Shown here: positions 61,864 through 64,000 of the stretch, piece by piece | Position numbering within the stretch: the first letter of the stretch is position 1 | Layout: the number at the start of each line of letters is the position of its first letter | From: Rhizobium sp. BT04 | GTDB taxonomy: Bacteria; Pseudomonadota; Alphaproteobacteria; Rhizobiales; Rhizobiaceae | Assembly: GCF_030053135.1 (NCBI RefSeq) | Contig: NZ_CP125647.1 | Coordinates: forward strand, 1-64,000 | Direction of reading: 5' to 3' | Length of the DNA: 64,000 nt | Notes under the pieces: model-generated | Databases searched by the model: none | The model's input: the letters and a program-made list of their open reading frames with translations, nothing else | What the model was told of the DNA's origin: nothing | Translations under genes and position numbers: made by a program

Positions 61864-62570
61864 CAGGCCTTCCTCCCGATTTCAGTGCCGAGTTTGAAGC
61901 CGATGCCGTGAACCGTCGCGATGATCCCTTGGCCGCCGGCCGTCAGGAACTTGGCCCTGATGTTGCGGATATGGCTGTCGATCGTCCGGTCAGCGACATA
62001 GGTGCCGGCGCCATAGGCCGCTTCCATCAATTGTTCGCGGCGGAAGACCATATCGGGGTGTGACAGCAATGCGTCCAGAATGGCGAATTCGAGCGCCGTC
62101 ATCGGGATTTCGCCATTGCGGAAGGTGACTGTCCTGCCGCGGCGATCCAGGCTGAGTTCACCGGCGACGAGGGTGGCGTGACGCCTCTGGGGCTCAGCCC
62201 CATTGCCGCTGCGCTTCAAGATCGCCTTGACCCTAGCCACGAGCTCGCGCGGGCTGAAGGGTTTGGTGACATAATCGTCTCCCCCGATTTCGAGACCCAG
62301 CACCCTGTCGATCTCCTCGTCGCGCGCCGAAAGAAACAGGATCGGCAATCCCGACGTCGTGCGGATCTGGCGGCAAACCTCCAGACCATCCATATCCGGC
62401 ATGCCGATATCGAGAACGATCAGATCGATATTGCCGCGCCGAAAGGCCGCCATCGCCTCGGTGCCGTTGCGGGCGACCGTCGATGTCAGGCCGGCGCGTT
62501 CAAGGGCGAAGCAGATCACATCGCGGATGTGAGGTTCGTCATCGACGACGAGAATGCGGGGTGCCATCAC
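61863..62570 (-). CDS. OmpR-family response regulator
   Basis: 235 aa. Receiver domain with ILVVDDEPHIRDV, phospho-Asp in IDLIVLDIGMPDMDG and the Lys in DYVTKPFSPREL; C-terminal winged helix (ALEFAILDALLSHPD, RTIDSHIRNIRAKF). Partner of the kinase encoded next. Two Met codons at the start are equally possible. Confidence 0.94.
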   Translation of the reverse strand: MMAPRILVVDDEPHIRDVICFALERAGLTSTVARNGTEAMAAFRRGNIDLIVLDIGMPDMDGLEVCRQIRTTSGLPILFLSARDEEIDRVLGLEIGGDDYVTKPFSPRELVARVKAILKRSGNGAEPQRRHATLVAGELSLDRRGRTVTFRNGEIPMTALEFAILDALLSHPDMVFRREQLMEAAYGAGTYVADRTIDSHIRNIRAKFLTAGGQGIIATVHGIGFKLGTEIGRKA

Positions 62571-62614
62571 CGGTCCTGCGTTGGTTTGTCATGCCTGTTG
62601 TTATCGTTCTCGCT

Positions 62615-64000
62615 CTATCTTGCAATGGCGGCGGGAGACAGAAGGTGAGTATCCAATCGCGCCGCGCGGAAGGTCCAGTTCCGCCAGTCACGGGGGCGCC
62701 GTTCAAAATCCCTGACGAGATCGTATCGAATTTCCAGCGTTTGATTCCTCTTATCGACCAGGTGATCCGGCAACATCTGGAGATAGAGATCGAGCGCCGG
62801 AAGGACCGAAGGACCGAGCGAGGAGAGATAAGAAAGGTCGAGCGGCGGACCGTCCTGGTTGATTTCCTGGCTGTGGACGACATTGAAGCGGGCGATCACA
62901 GCCGGGAAATCGATGAAGGCGCTGATATAGAGAACCGCAATGAGAGAAGCGAGGTTCATGGCGACCAGCCACTCGTTGGAGCGGTTGAGAAGAATGCGCA
63001 GCAGGATCAAAGCAAGGCCGATGGCGACGATGCCGATCCAGACACCGGCGGCGACACGCAATTCCGTCAGCGAATAGGCCCCGACGTAAAGGTCGAGCCG
63101 CAGCATCGATGACAGGCAGAGAAGAATGTTCTGACCGATCCAGGCGTGGACGAGACCGCGGATCAGCGCACTATGATCACCGGGCCCGCCGCGCCGCATG
63201 GCGAGAAGGACGAAACCGGCGGCAAGCAGCGCTGTCGCGATCAGCGGATAAGCGCCGCGATGAGCATATTCGGCATGGCTCATGTGATCGGGCAGATCCG
63301 CACCGCCCCAGAGATAGACGAGATCGAGAAGTGTCTGTACGGCAAAGACCGCGTTGAACAGGATCAGCGAGCGCAGCAGCGAGGCATGGCCGAGCGGCGC
63401 ATTTCTGGTGGGCACGATCATGAAGGCCCTGTCGGCCTGCGACCTCGCAGCGCGACGCTTCAGGCGCGGCCGCAGCATCGCCCAGACCGTAACGGCGATC
63501 ATGATCCAGAACCCGATCCGCCAAAGATCGAGAAATTGCAGCAGAACGGCAAAGCGAATGCTGCGCAGCGCACTCTCGATAAGCGGGTTCGCCGCCGCAA
63601 AGAGAGACACGAACACCGCCGCGAGAACGAGCGGCATGACCCAAAGGCCGACGCTTTGGCGAAACCCGACAAAGGAGAAACGTTTGGCCGGCGTCGCAAG
63701 GTATTTCCAGCAATCCTCCGCAAGCCGCAGAGGAATGACGAGGGCGAAGCGAAAAAATGCCCGGGGCAGGCCGGTGAGGCGGCGGGGCATGAGCTGGGCG
63801 CTGACCAAAGCAACCGCCATCAGCGCGCCGAGGCAAAGGGCAAAGCCCGTCAACGAGGGCGCCTCCAGCAAGGGTGCCGAAGCCAGGAACAAGAAAACCA
63901 GCAGGAAAGCCGCCGTCAATGGCGACGGCTTCTTCCGAGCCGAGAGCAGAATGCCGCCACAGACGGCGAAGGCAAAGAGAAAAAGGTTTATCCCGGGCGC
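62615..64000 (-). CDS. DUF4173/DUF4153-type polytopic membrane protein, N-terminus beyond window
   Basis: Runs open to the window edge (461 codons read), so the true start is outside. Many hydrophobic helices; the pattern RAFFRFALVIPLRLAEDC, then PLIESALRSI, LYLWGGADLPDHMSHAEYAH and the C-terminal NEWLVAMNLASLIAVLY is that of DUF4173-like proteins. Function unknown. Upstream of the response regulator on the same strand with a 44-base gap, so it may be controlled or sensed by the two-component system. Confidence 0.85.
   Translation of the reverse strand, partial: APGINLFLFAFAVCGGILLSARKKPSPLTAAFLLVFLFLASAPLLEAPSLTGFALCLGALMAVALVSAQLMPRRLTGLPRAFFRFALVIPLRLAEDCWKYLATPAKRFSFVGFRQSVGLWVMPLVLAAVFVSLFAAANPLIESALRSIRFAVLLQFLDLWRIGFWIMIAVTVWAMLRPRLKRRAARSQADRAFMIVPTRNAPLGHASLLRSLILFNAVFAVQTLLDLVYLWGGADLPDHMSHAEYAHRGAYPLIATALLAAGFVLLAMRRGGPGDHSALIRGLVHAWIGQNILLCLSSMLRLDLYVGAYSLTELRVAAGVWIGIVAIGLALILLRILLNRSNEWLVAMNLASLIAVLYISAFIDFPAVIARFNVVHSQEINQDGPPLDLSYLSSLGPSVLPALDLYLQMLPDHLVDKRNQTLEIRYDLVRDFERRPRDWRNWTFRAARLDTHLLSPAAIAR

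Noticed and set aside
1..64000. CRISPR array or phage-defence island
   Set aside because: No regularly spaced repeats and no cas, restriction-modification or other defence gene apart from the two toxin-antitoxin pairs.

Overview
The window looks like part of a large repABC plasmid (or second replicon) of a Rhizobiales bacterium, most likely Rhizobium sensu lato. The evidence is a complete repABC locus with two parS-like palindromes and a candidate counter-transcribed RNA gene, GC-rich alphaproteobacterial codon use, short rhizobial-type intergenic palindromic elements, and a very high density of ABC uptake operons each paired with small-molecule catabolic enzymes. No rRNA, tRNA or CRISPR array was seen.

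Layout. 1-8.2 kb: RND efflux pump, a 3'-truncated patatin lipoprotein gene ending in a palindromic element, a GH29 alpha-L-fucosidase, an M24 peptidase with a GntR regulator, and a divergent DapA-like aldolase/lyase. 8.2-10.1 kb: an eroded stretch (LacI fragment, intact ParDE-like toxin-antitoxin pair, fragment of a PhnD-like binding protein). 10.1-20.8 kb: one leftward operon of about eleven genes encoding a DUF1185 protein, alpha/beta hydrolase, flavin reductase, luciferase-like monooxygenase, two aldehyde dehydrogenases, a NIPSNAP protein and a polyamine-type ABC importer. A GntR regulator at 21.8-22.5 kb and a palindrome shared by both promoters probably control it. 22.6-27 kb: an FAD/NAD(P)-binding protein divergent from a taurine-type importer (tauABC). 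27-30 kb: a leftward operon with an MsuE-like FMN reductase, three proteins of 50-65 aa, a hydrolase, a small helical protein and ChaC. 30.1-31.4 kb: an XRE-cupin regulator and a 112-aa protein that is about 43% methionine. 31.7-42.5 kb: a fatty acid desaturase and a nine-gene operon whose parts (N-acetyltransferase, M20 deacylase, three luciferase-like monooxygenases, amino-acid importer) match the logic of S-substituted cysteine salvage in Bacillus (ytm/ytn and yxe operons). An identical-pattern palindrome, GTCTA-N9-TAGA(C/T), lies just upstream of the FMN reductase operon, the desaturase and the salvage operon, suggesting one sulfur-limitation regulon.

42.6-47.2 kb: a Phd/ParE-like addiction module next to repC, repB and repA. 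47.6-48.9 kb: a complete IS3-family element with a 4-bp target duplication. 49-52.4 kb: a small chemosensory cassette (secreted Cache protein, methyl-accepting chemotaxis protein, CheW) bracketed by 42-bp near-identical direct repeats. 52.5-54.6 kb: ROK kinase and trehalose-6-phosphate phosphatase. 54.7-60.8 kb: AraC regulator, sugar-type ABC importer and two short-chain dehydrogenases, probably for a polyol or sugar. 60.8-64 kb: a two-component system and a DUF4173-type membrane protein cut by the window edge.

Starts were re-chosen by ribosome binding site and overlap with the preceding gene. All family names come from recognising motifs by eye; no database search was possible.
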